Below, one piece after another: positions 36,018 to 48,600 of a stretch of DNA of 64,000 nt (positions are counted from its first letter, which is position 1; each line of letters starts with the position of its first letter). This stretch comes from Dendrocalamus latiflorus (lineage: Eukaryota > Streptophyta > Magnoliopsida > Poales > Poaceae), in contig CM029631.1 of assembly GCA_017311315.1 (NCBI GenBank), positions 2,821,360-2,885,359 of the forward strand, given 5' to 3'. Under the pieces are notes generated by a model. It made no database searches and was not told the DNA's origin. It was given only the letters and a program-made list of their open reading frames with translations. A program made the position numbers and the translations under genes.

Positions 36018-36686
36018 CACATCACTCACAATTCGCCTGGACTTCTCACAATTTTCTTTGAGAATCTCACAGCGCATGACACCTCCAACACCATCTAGAA
36101 GTCAACAAACTCCAAGAGTAATAAGTCAAGCCTCTCGCTTGACTCTCACCACGTGCAACGAATGCACAATCTCAAATAGACATTAAGTCCAACTTTAGAT
36201 GTAACACATGCAATTTAGATCCATTTTCTATTTAAACTTTATTTTTCTCTTTGTCATCTAATTCGAAGAGATTTGACATTTATCACTTGTGATGACAATA
36301 ATACCACTTGTAGACATAAATGATACCAAGTATACTTAATTCCAATTGTAAAAACTTGATAATTTATGAGCTTAAATTATATCAAGAGGAACTGAGAGCA
36401 AGAGCGAGGAATCAGAGAGCAGGTAGAGAATAACAAATGAGGGTAACAGAACAGAACATGCGAGCGCAGCTACAAAAAAGACAGCTGTGACGCGCTACGA
36501 CGAAAGCGACACGAAGATACCCGAGAACACATAGAGCTCACCTAAGGGTTGTGCATCGCGTGATCCATCTAATCAAACGGCCAACGCAAGTGCGAGACAG
36601 AGAAGAGTATTTGAAAAAGTAGAGGACTTTTTTTGTGTAAACCCGATGATACGACATGAAAAGATGGAGAATCTCTCAAGTTTAGG
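36018..36686. other. Intergenic DNA between the hAT element and the FAD synthetase gene
   Basis: AT-rich, no gene seen. Confidence 0.4.
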
Positions 36687-36897
36687 GGGTGTTTGGGACT
36701 GTTCCACAAACTCTGCTCTACGAATTCTACCGTGGAGCAGCTCCACAAAAAACCTAGAGTTTGTGGAGTACCCTTTTAGGTGCTCTCACAACTCCACCTT
36801 TTTTTCCTCGAACAGAGTGCGTGGAGTTGAACCTGTTTGGCTAAAAAATATAGAGCGGAGCTGAAAAATATGGAGTGGAGCGGTCCCAATACAGACC
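36687..36897. mobile_element. MITE-like inverted repeat upstream of FAD synthetase
   Basis: GGGTGTTTGGGACTGTTCCAC at the left pairs with GTGGAGCGGTCCCAATACAGA at the right. The interior repeats CTCCAC/GTGGAG words. Target duplication unclear, so the superfamily is not assigned. Confidence 0.55.
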
Positions 36898-37146
36898 GCT
36901 CAGGCATCGAGGAAGAGATTTGTGGTGTGTCTCTGGTGCGGTGGAACCTGGTCCGGTCGCGCCTCCTCCCACTCCACGCCTCCGTTCTGACCAGAGCCGG
37001 AAGAAGGCGCGCCTCATCTAACGGGCAGAGGTCAAGGAGGCAGCCACCAGCCAGCGAGCGAAGAAGCGGACACCCACAGGCGGCGAAGCTGCAAACACAA
37101 CACAGGAGAGGAGGGGAGAGGAGAGGAGAGCCGCGTGGTGGGAAGG

Positions 37147-40100
37147 ATGGAGCGGGGCGCCGCTGCCACGCTCGCGTGCACCTTCCGCTCCCCTTCGCCA
37201 TCCCCCTCCCCGGCGTCCCAATGGCCGCCTCTCCTCCGCTTCCGCCGCCGCCAGCCCGAGGCCGCCGCCGGGGCTCCTCGTTTCCTCCTCCTGCCACCCG
37301 GCCGGCGCTCCAGGTAGCGAGCTGCCTCCCTGTTCTTGCTGTGGTTGCTTTTCATGTCCTTTGTGCTGGTGTCGGTGTGAGATGGGTTCTCGCTGCCCTG
37401 CGTCTTCGCTCGCAAGTTGTTCGACGAAACGCTTGGACCAGTGGGCATTGGGGACAGATGGTGATACCTTCATCTTTGGAGTAGAGTTAGAGCTCTTTTG
37501 TATCATTTTTATCTGTATGGATTAGGATGGGAAGCTTGGGATCGTTGAGCCTGCTCAATCTGGGTGCCGGTGAAATTTTGGACTTTAGAGGTGGTAACTT
37601 TCCTGTGGCTGGGTTGGTTTTGAGTATCTAGACAGCTCTATAGGGTTGTGTTAGCCTTAGCGGTGTTTAAGTACTTCAAAGATGATGAGTCTCTATGCCT
37701 TGGGGGTTCTAGTAGCTGATGATGGGCTAGGACAAGAATTTTAGGTTAGATGTTGGGAGTTGAAGTTAGCTTGTTTCACTTACATCATAATGGCATGAAG
37801 GGAACTTGCGTGTAGCATTGTAGCTTGCTTCGTGTTATTGATAAGAGTAAGTCGTACATTCTACATATGCAAATTTTGGCTGACGCAACATGATCACACG
37901 ACTTGTCTTCTCATTCTGGGTAAGGAGGTTTTCCTGCCTAGGCTAGGTTATCTGGCAGGTGAGGTCAACCAAAGGAGAAGCTAGCATAGAACCACCGTTT
38001 CTGACGTGTGCCCCACCTAAGGTTGATTACCCGTTACGGTTTACTGACGCAAGTAAGTAAACCTAAGGGATTAGTTACCGCTTAAAGTTCACTAATTTCC
38101 CATGAAATTCTAACCCAAAATTAGAGTATGAGAACAGCTAATGAACCTGTCAATTACTTAAAATTAATAAGTTTTAGGTAAGACATGCAAAGATCGAGCT
38201 TATTCTCTTAGAACACTATGATTTCTAGCCCCTTGTCGATATGGGAGTCATTTTTCGTGTGTACATAGTACATATACCTTGAGCTTGATTATTTAGCATT
38301 TGTATTTTTCAATGATTATTTACTCTCTGGTTTTAATTATGCACTTATTGCCACTGCAGTCAAAGTAGGCTTCTAGGCACAAGAAAGGGGCTGAAGAGGT
38401 ACTCGTTGACCACCTTCAGCTCATTTGGACATCCAGGGGTCAGTCTGAACAATGAAGATTTAGTGAAAGATAAGCTCCTAATAGACTGTGGAGAAGACCA
38501 AGATTGTGTGCTTGGTAAGTTCTATATGGACAATTTCCATATCACTCAAGTTCCAAATTGCTACTGTGATATGAACTGCTGCACTTTTAGGTGGTGTTTA
38601 TCTCATGCCAATTTTGTTTTGGCAGCTCAGAAATTGTCCATCCATAGCTAAGGACTTAGTCTATGCTTTCCCCAAAACATCTGGCACAGACTTAAAATCT
38701 TACAAGAGGAAAGCATGTTAGCCCTCTAACTACTATTTATGAAGGGTAATTCAGAGTTCGAAGACTTCATAAAAGATTGTGGGCCATTCAAAACCCAAAC
38801 TCAACCTTTGTTTATCTCTGTACTGAAGCACTACTCAATTGAGGTAGTTATTTGTTAACTATGCATTAGTATATGGTACTTTGTTGGCTTTCCACTTGAA
38901 TCTTGGTGCTTGCCAGTGTCACATCCAACCACCCTGGTTGATGAAATATGCCGGTTTTAAGTCATATGTTGCGGAACAAGTGCAGTTGACATTTTTGGAC
39001 CCCTTTGGTTAGGAACTAAGTTTAGAAATATTAAATGGTTCTTGCATCCCATATTGGGATCAAAACTGTGGAGGTTATATTAATGTAGCATCTGTGTACA
39101 TCAGAAAGATACAGTAAAACAATATGAGTGTTACATCTTAAATAGGAGGAAAAAGAAAAGAGAAAATTGCAACAATGTATTCAAAGTTCCAGGCTTTCTA
39201 CACTAGAAATTGCAATATTTATTTACCGCTTTCCGTTTTTACACTTGCTGCTGAGAGCCTATCCTCTTAGTACTGTTGTGTTGCTAGATCACATGTTTCC
39301 GTTTTCTTGTTATTACCTTTTGCTCATTAGTCAGTGATGTTGCCAGCTTTTTGTTTTCAGTCCAAGTCTCACTGAATATTCAATGCTCATTTCAGGTGGG
39401 ATAGTTGCCTTGGGAAAGTTTGATGCCCTTCACATGGGCCATCGAGAATTGGCAATGCATGCTTCTAAAGCAGGGACTCCTTTTCTTCTTTCATTTGTGG
39501 GAATGGCTGAAGTACTTGGCTGGGAGTATAGGTGAGCCTACAGGAGACTTTTCATAACTTCCCTTCAGAGACTTATCCTTGGTAAGAATAGCCCAAAATC
39601 AAGGTGGGCCTTGTAATTTCTGTGGCAAATCATGACATTTCCCCATTTGTGCAGGCCTCCAATAGTTGCTCAATGTGATCGGAAGCGAGTTCTTTCCTCT
39701 TGGGCTCCATACTGCAGAAATAATGTGCCTCTTGAATATCAAGTTGAGTTTTCAAAGGTCAGGTACCTAACTCCCCGGCAATTTGTTGAGAGGTTATCAG
39801 AGGATCTTAGAATAAAAGGTGTCGTAGCAGGTACAAACCTATTGTTTCCTCTTACAGGTTCAGTACCGTGCTGCACCATCTTACATTTGAATAGCATCTT
39901 TGTTCATGCTCTTTGACAGGTGAAAACTACAGATTTGGCTACAAAGCATCTGGTGATGCAACTGAGTTAGTGAAACTATGTGAGGAGTTTGGTCTAAGTG
40001 CATTCATTGTACGGTCTGTCATGGACACAGCAAAGAGATCTCATAATGGAGTGACAACCACTATAAATTCAAGCGATAAAGGACAGGTTTCTTCCAGCCG

Positions 40101-40416
40101 TGTTCGCCATGCTTTGGCTATGGGAGACATGGAATATGTCTCTGAATTACTAGGGAGGAAACACCGCCTTGTTCTAACAGTTAATGACTACCAACTTCAG
40201 GAAAGGAAAAGGATTTTACTCCCTAAATCTTGCATGTTGAACATGCCACCTGCTGATGGTTTGTATGAAAATTGTGACCTTGTTAATGGAGGGCATCTTG
40301 GACTCTGCAGGGTGATCATTAACTCAGAAACCATTGACATTAAGATGAAAGATGAGAATAGTTTGTCACCAAATCCTATTCAAGAAGGTCGTCAATTAGG
40401 CATTGAGTTTGGATGA
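37147..40416 (+). CDS. RIBF: FAD synthetase (FMN adenylyltransferase), chloroplast type
   Basis: Five exons, 37147-37313, 38360-38514, 39396-39531, 39655-39830 and 39920-40416, give 376 residues. The first ATG of the GC-rich exon 1 is used. Residues 1-70 are Arg/Ser/Pro-rich with no acidic residues at the start, as in a plastid transit peptide. The mature part has the nucleotidyl-transferase motif GKFDALHMGH (114-123), GENYRFG (212-218) and SSSRVRHAL (269-277), the RibF FAD-synthetase domain. The riboflavin-kinase domain of bacterial bifunctional RibF is absent, as in plant plastid RibF1/RibF2. It transfers AMP from ATP to FMN to make FAD. Length is usual for the family. A MITE-like repeat sits about 250 bases upstream of the ATG. 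Confidence 0.95.
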
Positions 40417-40869
40417 TGTAGTATGCAACTCTATTCATGATTGGTGGGATGTCATTTTTTGTATACTTTGGTCATGTTTCGGAGAATTTTGGGTTGATGC
40501 CAAAGGGAGAGCTTTCTTTTTTCTAGAGGGGAAATACTGCAAGGGAAATACCAGAACTTCATGTTCAAGTATGAGGTACGCCTCATCATGATCAAGCGCA
40601 AGAGCATCTTGCAGATTCATGAAAATGTATTCTTACAGAAGATTAGAGATCAGCACAAGGTTACCATGCATACAACAAGAACAGGGGAGTCAGAGTTGCT
40701 TTTTTTTTTGTGACTTGGATTGGCGAGTAAAGAATTGACTGGCTTCTTAACTTGTCTTCCAAACATCTATGCTAGACATGCAAGGAGACTCATTTGTAGC
40801 TTATTAGTACATTGTAGTTTGTACATTTAAGGTTCATTTATAGTCTGCCCCTTTCTATTGCTAGATAGT

Positions 40870-41168
40870 TGTTGTCGGCATGTAATGGGCGGTAGTATCG
40901 ATGCAGCGGTACTACTGTTAATATGTCTACGGTCATATCGGTTTTTCATAGAAAATTTATAAATTCGGTCTTTTCAACTAAACACCGAGACCGGTAAAAA
41001 CTATAAAGATATCTTTAGACTACAATTTACCTTTGCCTTAAGCTAAGTCTTGCTTCATATCGATCTTTGATCACCTTTGCATGCCTTTTACATAGCGTCA
41101 TCAAAATTCAGAACTAAACATTTCAATCAGCTTAATAAATAAGTTAATTTAAACATCTAGATGCTTCA
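40870..41168 (-). mobile_element. LTR fragment, same family as 5.5-8.4 kb
   Basis: Read on the minus strand it begins TGAAGCATCTAGATG at 41168 and contains CTTTATAGTTTTTACCGGTC and the GGTAGTA-type motifs seen in the LTRs near 5524 and 6063. It is truncated at its far end, just past the FAD synthetase 3' region. Confidence 0.6.
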
Positions 41169-41637
41169 CTAGGCTCGTCCAAGCTCGATCTTAAGTATAG
41201 CTCAGCTCGGCTCGTTTACGAACAAGCCAGAAGCATAGCTTGGCACGGCTTGAAAGGTGGCTCGAGCTAGCTCAGGACGGTTCACGAGGGTAGCTAACAT
41301 AACAAGTTCAACACAGCAGCAGATCGGGAGAATGAGCAAGCGACAAATCGGGAGAATAAGCGAGCAACAACTGGGTAGATGTGGGGTAGCGGATCTAGAA
41401 AACGAGTAGCGGCAGATGGAGAGAATGAGCAAGCGGCGGCCAAGGAGAAGGGGAGGGCGGCTGATCGGGAGAACGAGCAGAGATGTGGGGCCTTGGGGTT
41501 GGAAAGACACGACTGCACGACCAGACGAAGGATGAGGGAGGGTTAGGTTTGGTCAGTGACACGGGTGAGCCACCGAGTAGCTCGCGAGTAGCTCGAGCTC
41601 GACTCATTAATGAGATGAGCTAAAACTGAAGCTTGGC
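41169..41637. repeat. AGCTCG-rich repeat, left part
   Basis: Dense in AGCTCG, GGCTCG and CTCGAGCTAGC words. The same sequence type resumes at 44085 (CAAGCTGAGCTCAAGCCGAG), so one older repeat was split by the solo LTR. Confidence 0.5.
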
Positions 41638-44084
41638 TGTAACACCCCGGCCCCTCCCTGAGCCCAAAGTGCTACCACCTACTCTATAATGCTACCAACT
41701 CCCACTTTTGCCAGTGATCTTGCAAAGCAATTTCTCTATTTAAATATCAACCAAACGACAAAAGTCGATACACTTGACACTAAGCACAGCAGAGGCATAA
41801 ATTTGCTAATTACCAAAAAGGTACCCAGACTATTCAAGGCTAAATATGTCAACTATAGATGATATGTGAATTACTGTTGTGCATGAAACAACTGTGCTGC
41901 TCCCGCCTGTACATGTCGCCTTCAATAGATATCTAAAAATAACAATAAAGCAAGGGTGAGTCCGAAAACTCAGCAAGCACACGATAAAACAATGGGGTTG
42001 GTATAGTAATCATTAAATCACATTTATGAACTGTAACTCATAATCTCTAAAATTCCTCCTTGTCTCCTATTCATTTCCTGCAAATGCAATGCGATGCGAT
42101 ACACCTTGGTATACAGCTTATACTGGTATAGTTGAGTTGCTTCACCCGTTGATGAAACCCATCTGCCTTCATCCCTGGAGGTGCCTACCGAAATAGGTCT
42201 TATTATTCCCCACCGTCGTGGGAGGCCTATTGTCATAGGTCTATGAGTGCAATGCATAACGCTCCTCTGTATGTTGCTTGTACCGGTATAGTGGAGTCGC
42301 TTCACCCGTCGGTGAAACTCCTCTGCCTCCATCCCTGAAGGTGCCTACCAAAATAGGTCCTGTTATTCTCACCGTATGGGATGCCTACCGTCGTAGGGCT
42401 TTCATGATGCTCATAGTGCAATGCAAACATAACATTCTTCAAATGTTGATATTCAATCATAAGCATCACTTACCGCAGTATAATCAACAGATAAGCTGGG
42501 ATATCATTTCATAACACGACATAAATCATGGCATAAAACAAATACCAGGCATTCATCACAATCCACTATTCTATCATGCATTTGCCTGATTATTCCCGTG
42601 GACGATGCGTGGAGGAGCGCCAAAACCAAAACCTCCACCTGAAAGCATCACCCAAACCCTCAACTCAACTTTGCAATTCGTACAAGCATGAAAACAATGG
42701 TTCTATGTGTATAGACAACCAACTATGTTCCTACGCGCAGACCCTATAACAACCTCTCTCACCGGACACTTTTCCAATGCCCCGGTGCCCAAATGATCAT
42801 AATTTAATGATCGTTGTCTATAATCACATATAAATCTTATTTACATGTCTACCATTTTTCTCTTCATTTTTCTCCTCTTTTCTTTTCTTTTTCTCTCCTC
42901 CTCTTCTTTTTTCTTTCTTCTTTTTTTCTCTCTTTCCTATTCAGCCGACCGAGCATCCTCACCTACTCGGTCTCTTCTTCCCTCGCCTCACTTCCTCCTC
43001 TCCCGATACAGATCAGATCCTGGCACTGCGCCTCCTCGGCCTCTCCCTGGCTCTGGCGCCTCCATCGTCGACTCCTGGCCCGGCATCTCCTCCTTCGGCT
43101 TGGCTCCTTGCCGCTGCTCCGCCGTCCTCATGTCTCCTCCCGGCCTTGCCGCCGCCGTCTCCTCCCTGTGGTCGCCCTCTCGGCTAGTGCCGTCGGTCCC
43201 CCTCTACGTCGTCGTCTTCGGCCCCTCGCCGCCCGAGCTCTTCGCGCCCTTACTGATAACCCTAGGTCGATCCTAGGCTCAGGGCTATTGCCCGTCGGCT
43301 CCGCTCCAATCTTCTTCCTTCCTCCTCTGACTCACCTCTTCTACTCTTGCTTTACTGCTTCTGGCTAGTATTCTTTGTGATGGTGCTGTGTGTCTTAGTG
43401 ATACTATGTGCTATTCGATTAGGTGCTTATTGGCTACGAAATGCATGGTTTAATATTGAGGAATTGATGCTATTCCTATGGGTAATTGGTGGGCTACCTT
43501 TATCAGTCGGGTTGCTTTGAGAAGGAACGAAAGCTTGTTCTTGGCAGTCGCTTTCTTGGTTGGTCGTGTGCCGACTGGCCGTGGCCATCTCCTATGGCTT
43601 GCTGGCCTGCAGTCTGTCTTCTTGTCGATTTCTTGCTGCTGGCCGGTTTGCCCTAATTCTGCCTTGCGGTGGCCAACTCTGTGGCTGTGTGGTGAGGGTT
43701 TAGACTTGGTGGGGGAAGGAAAAAGAAGAGTGAAGATCTTATTATCGTGCTCAGTATTTCTTCTTGTTCTCTTTGGTTGGCTGCGTCTCCTTTTTAGCTT
43801 GCAGCCGTATTCTCTAGATGAGTCATGTTGTCCCTTTAATGTGGCGATGTGGTGGCCGGTTGATCTTTTGGGTGATTTGGGATATTTGGCCGGCTGCTAT
43901 GGTATTTGAATCTATATCAGGTTTGTTTATGCCGAGTGATGACTCTATGGCTGTGAGAGGTCCTGACCGGCCCCCGGACGGTCAGGTATCTCCGTGAACG
44001 AACTGCCCTGCTCGACACTAACCTCTAGGGCTCTGACGGTAATTTTTTCTCTTTCCTTCTCTTTTCTTTCTCACGGGTATTACA
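41638..44084. mobile_element. Solo LTR (2447 bp)
   Basis: Begins TGTAACACCCCGGCCCC and ends CACGGGTATTACA, with the short inverted TGTAA/TTACA termini of LTRs. It is flanked by the perfect 5-bp duplication TTGGC (41633-41637 and 44085-44089). No gag or pol sequence, primer-binding site or second LTR is present, so this is a solo LTR left by recombination. Open frames inside (for example 42814-43368) are C/T-rich low complexity. Confidence 0.85.
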
Positions 44085-44089
44085 TTGGC

Positions 44090-44600
44090 TTGCTTGTGTA
44101 CAAGCTGAGCTCAAGCCGAGCTGACTTTGAGCCCAAGTGGCTCACGAGCCTCAACATTTTTTCTATCCCCACATGCAATGCTCCACGTGTATCAACGCTT
44201 GCAAGTGGGGAGTGGATTGAGCGCTAAGGATTACCCACCGCCATTTGCCTCTCTTTCCCCATGCCTCATTGGACTCACATCTATCCTGCACCTCTTGCTC
44301 TTGCCCTCAAGGTGGGGTATCTACCTTTTAAACAGAGTATTTTTAATATGTGGTTTATTGGTCGATTGTAGTACACACTACAACAACTTCATTTATATCG
44401 ATCAAAATCGCATATTTCTCTACAAGTTGTTGCTATTTATAAACCAAAGTCTATATGAACAGGTTACAATCAAATCGGTTCCCATGGTGCACAAGGGATC
44501 TAGGGACTTAGCCAGATTCCACAGCTACCCTCATTTCAGTTCAAGGAGGTAACCTCACGACACCATAGAAGAGGTGGGCAAACTCAGGACACATGCAACC
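44090..44600. other. Continuation of split repeat and unassigned DNA
   Basis: AGCTCAAGCCGAG-type repeat to about 44160, then unassigned sequence. A stretch at 44330-44460 resembles 55690-55860 (AACAAGTATTTT...TCATTTATATCG), so it is probably repetitive. No gene. Confidence 0.4.
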
Positions 44601-44625
44601 ATCTAAACACCATCTCCTACCTTCG

Positions 44626-45000
44626 AACATTCCTCCTCTTTGCTCATGCAACCAACCAAACAACTTCTCAGAACATGCAGACCTCACTGATACAGGCAAC
44701 CAAACAACCATACTTGCATCCACAAACCTAGACCCAAGCCCTTCTCGGTACATGCAAGCCTAACTGATATGGGCAACCAAACAACACTGCTTGCATCCAC
44801 AATACCAGCACAAGCCAGCCTGAATGGGGGTACGGACCAGGCTAGGATCCCTCCTCTTTGATAATGCAACCAACCAAACACCTTCTCAACACATGCAAGC
44901 CCAACTGATACGACTATCCAAACAACCCTGCTTGCATCCACAAAGCCAGTCCCAAGCCAGCTTGAATGGGGGTACGGGCCAGGCTAGGGTGGTACAGCCG
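44626..45000. repeat. Irregular tandem repeat
   Basis: ACATGCAAGCCTAACTGATA / GGCAACCAAACAAC / TTGCATCCACAA occurs three times (near 44671, 44751 and 44891). GAATGGGGGTACGG followed by CCAGGCTAGG occurs twice (44820 and 44962). The unit is found only here in the window and encodes nothing recognisable. Confidence 0.6.
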
Positions 45001-45622
45001 TACAGGCAAGCAAACACATCCTACGTAAATGCCACACTTGCCCCTATCCCAAAAGTATAAACATGTCATCCAAAGACAGCTCAGGTTTTTTTTTTCCAGA
45101 GGTAACGTGGTCGATTGATCAATACTCAATAGAGCAACAGTTGTAGAGAGATAAGAGAGAGAGAGATCTAAATTTGTTAATGTTAAGCACATTGGATGAA
45201 ACATTGCTCAAATTCAACGCATTCATCACTATAAACTAATCAAAATGTCCAGTCAGATAAATAGAAATATGTACTCCCAGTGTTTGGAAAACCTAAAATT
45301 CATGCGCTTTGCAAAAAGAAAAAAGATAATGAAAAGAAATATACAACAATGACACTCCGGTTAACAAGTTATCCTGTACAGGCCTGAGCTTCCCAAAGGG
45401 TAAAGCTTATTGCCACCTGACTAACCCAAACATGTCACCAAAGGGTGGGCAGACCCCACTTTGAGCGTGAGATTCCCAAATCACAACTCATGTAAACATC
45501 TTTTGGTCGGAGGCAGTTGAAACCAATGACTTGTATTTCACTGAACATCCCCAAAAATGACTCACTCTCTTGGTAAAATAGAAATCCATTGTGATGCCAT
45601 ACTTGTCTTACCTTATGAACAA
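45001..45622. other. 3' flank of VPS35
   Basis: Includes the presumed VPS35 3' untranslated region next to 45622. No other feature seen. Confidence 0.4.
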
Positions 45623-48600
45623 TCAAGTAGTTTTTATTTGTTCATACTTTTCGCCTATGCTTCCACCTTTCTGCTTCTGGAATTCAATGTATCGTAAAGT
45701 GCTTGCAAAGAAGGCCTCTGTAGATGGATCAGCTGCATTGTAGTCACTTTGTTTCTCTGTCCTAATCAATTCAATCAAATCTTGGATTACAGTGTTTGTG
45801 ATCTGTGGAATTCCTTTCTCAAAAAAGTACAAATACCTGAAAATAACAAAAGCATGAGGCTCACAATAGAAGCAATATGCACCAGAAAAGATATCAAATC
45901 TAGGTCTTGAGTTTACTTGTTCAAAATTTCGATAAATAGAGTGACAGATCCGCTGCTTCCCCTTGTTACATTAGCCATCTGCTGAGCAGCATTTGCAATT
46001 CTCAAGGCACGCTTTAAACAAAGGAGGACCCTGGAACAAAAATTCAATCAGGCAAAAAAAGGAACGTCTTAGGTATCTTAGATAAGATTCAACAGCAGGC
46101 CCGAAGTTATTAGCTATATATTGCCTTTAGTAGTTTAGTTAGCATAAAAAGATAAATTGGAGACATGGCAATCCAAGGAACATCATGCAATTAGTTTGAC
46201 TGGCCACGAAATTATGATAGACTTATTTCAGTATCATTAGGAAGTAATGTCCTAGCATTTTATTTGCAAGAATAAACTAAAAATCGGGATGCTTAAACCA
46301 AGTACATCAATAAGTTTACCTTTCACCATCCATTATTCCATCTTGGTCATCAGTCCAGAAAAGGTGTGAACATGCATAGACTGCTCGGCATTGATCAGGC
46401 TTCTTGAGTAGTTTTGCTGAGTACTGCACAAAACAGAGTCAATGTCATTTACCAGAAAGGCTAGCATGTGTACTAGCAGAAAACAGAATTGGGCAATAAC
46501 AGGATTCAAGAAGGTGACAACAAAGCAAGAAATTGTTACCCCTGTTGTCTTATGAGTGAGGGTGTCTCTATTTTCCACCCCAAATATATTCATCCGCTGA
46601 AGGGTCCCAATTATTAGGTGAAGTGCAGTAACTTGAGCCTTTGAATCCTGCTTGTGGCACATAACCATTGTAAGGGGGGGAAACAGAACGTAAGTATAAA
46701 AGATCCTGCTTGTGGCACATAACCATTATAAGGGGGGGAAACAGAACATAAGTATAAAAGCACACCAATGTTCTATCGAATGCATAGCATAGAACATTTA
46801 TGACATGATCCAGAAAAATGCAAAACCACATGTACATATGGGCACATGTACTATTTTAACCCTCTAAAGTGCCTCAAGATTTGTGCAAGGGATATTCAAT
46901 TATTAGAAGATGGGATGGTGGTTTGAATTTGAAAGTTTGCATCAATCTCGAGATACATTTGCGGGTGGTGATAGTACATGTACCCGCATGTATACATGGA
47001 AAAATCACATTTCATGATCCAGGGTTATAACAAACTACTCAAATAAGTAATGAAAGAAAGTGGACAGGCAGGTGGGGGTCATACAGCGATTTCTTCTTCA
47101 TATAAGATGAACGCTTGAGTAAAGAACTCATAAGCAACCGGTTCCAAATCACAATCATTGGCAGCCTGTAAAAGAAATGTAGTCACACGATGGAAAGAAT
47201 TGTGAAAAGAATCGATCAATTGTTACAACAATACCTCTGCACATTGCAGATATAGTCTGAGAGCCAGTTCTGGAGAAGGAACACATGAGAGTGCTTCAAT
47301 AGTCTGAAAAATGAAAAATGATGAGAACATTGATGAGAGTGCTGAAGAATATAGAGAGATCCACAAGCCTATAGGGTATAGCCCTCAACATTTGTGCGAG
47401 AAAGTAAATCCAGCCAGTACGAGTTTTGCCACTAGAGGAAGGCTAGCATGAATAATTTGCATTTCTGTATCTAAGTTAGGATTTACTAATTGTTAATCCT
47501 AATTCACCAACAGCTTTGAGTTAACATAATGTGGAGAAATGTGTGATAGTTCTTGAATCTGGCTATTTTACAGAGGCAAGAAAATAAAAAATATATATAT
47601 TAAACTGCAAGTGAGAAAACTATTCGATGCTGTTCATGTCCTGAGAGTGAAATTCTGAAAGTTACAAATGTATGCAAAAGAAAGAAAAACCTGATGCAAG
47701 ATCTGGAATATTTTCTTAGGAGTTGCAGGAACTTCCTCCCCAGTGACATCTCCATCTTGACCTTGTAATCGTCTGACCAACTGCAGGCAAGACAAATTAT
47801 CCACAGATTAGACCCCTCAGCTAATAATAATTCCTAAACAAAAATGAAATAAAGAACCTTCCCAAATATCTAGCCCAATGTCTGATAAAATATGCAGACA
47901 TTAATGGTTTGTCAGAATCGCTACTATCAATTTTCTTTTGTTTCTTCAATTCAAGGAGGATAGACTATACATCTTGGGGACATATCAAGTGCATGCACAT
48001 TTCTAGATGCAATCATGCAAACTTTCATGTGGACTGGATGGATCAGATTTGGGTGGCGTCAAGAAGATGGGAGTCCTCATAAATAATTTTCCAACATGTG
48101 AAGAGTTATTTAGAAAGTTATCGATCATGTGATCCTCAAAATCCCCCCAAATCTTATCCAACCATCCCTCGTCCAACGATCCAAATGCAACGTTTACATG
48201 ATTGCACCTAGACATGAGTTTGCAATGGATATGTCCACCTATATCTATCCACTGAACAAGGCAAGAAAGGTAATTTAAAAACATAAGTGGAAAAAGACCC
48301 AGTTCCAGAGAGTAAAAACCTGATCAAATCAATATTAGCATGCCTACTACAAAACAGCCTGCTCGACTATACAATTCATGTTTTTGAGGAACTTTGTGCA
48401 TGAAGATATCATGGAATGTGAAAGTTCCTCAGTTTACAATACTCTTTAAATATAATTGTGAACAATGAAACAAACCTTCAGAGCAGAGAATACTACGGAT
48501 GGCACAGTGAAAGATAGACGCTTGGGACCTCCCTGAAGTATATGCTTCTGAACAGTACATAAGATCTGAAAGATCAACAGGTATTTTCTATTAACATTTT

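Noticed and set aside
37135..37146. Upstream GTG start for FAD synthetase
   Set aside because: Not an ATG; the first true ATG at 37147 gives a normal transit peptide.
42814..43368. 184-codon plus frame near the solo LTR centre
   Set aside because: Phe/Leu/Ser-rich product of a C/T-rich tract inside the LTR; no domain.
44541..44941. Two overlapping minus frames with similar Val/Trp/Leu-rich products
   Set aside because: They are translations of the tandem repeat at 44626-45000 and resemble each other only for that reason.
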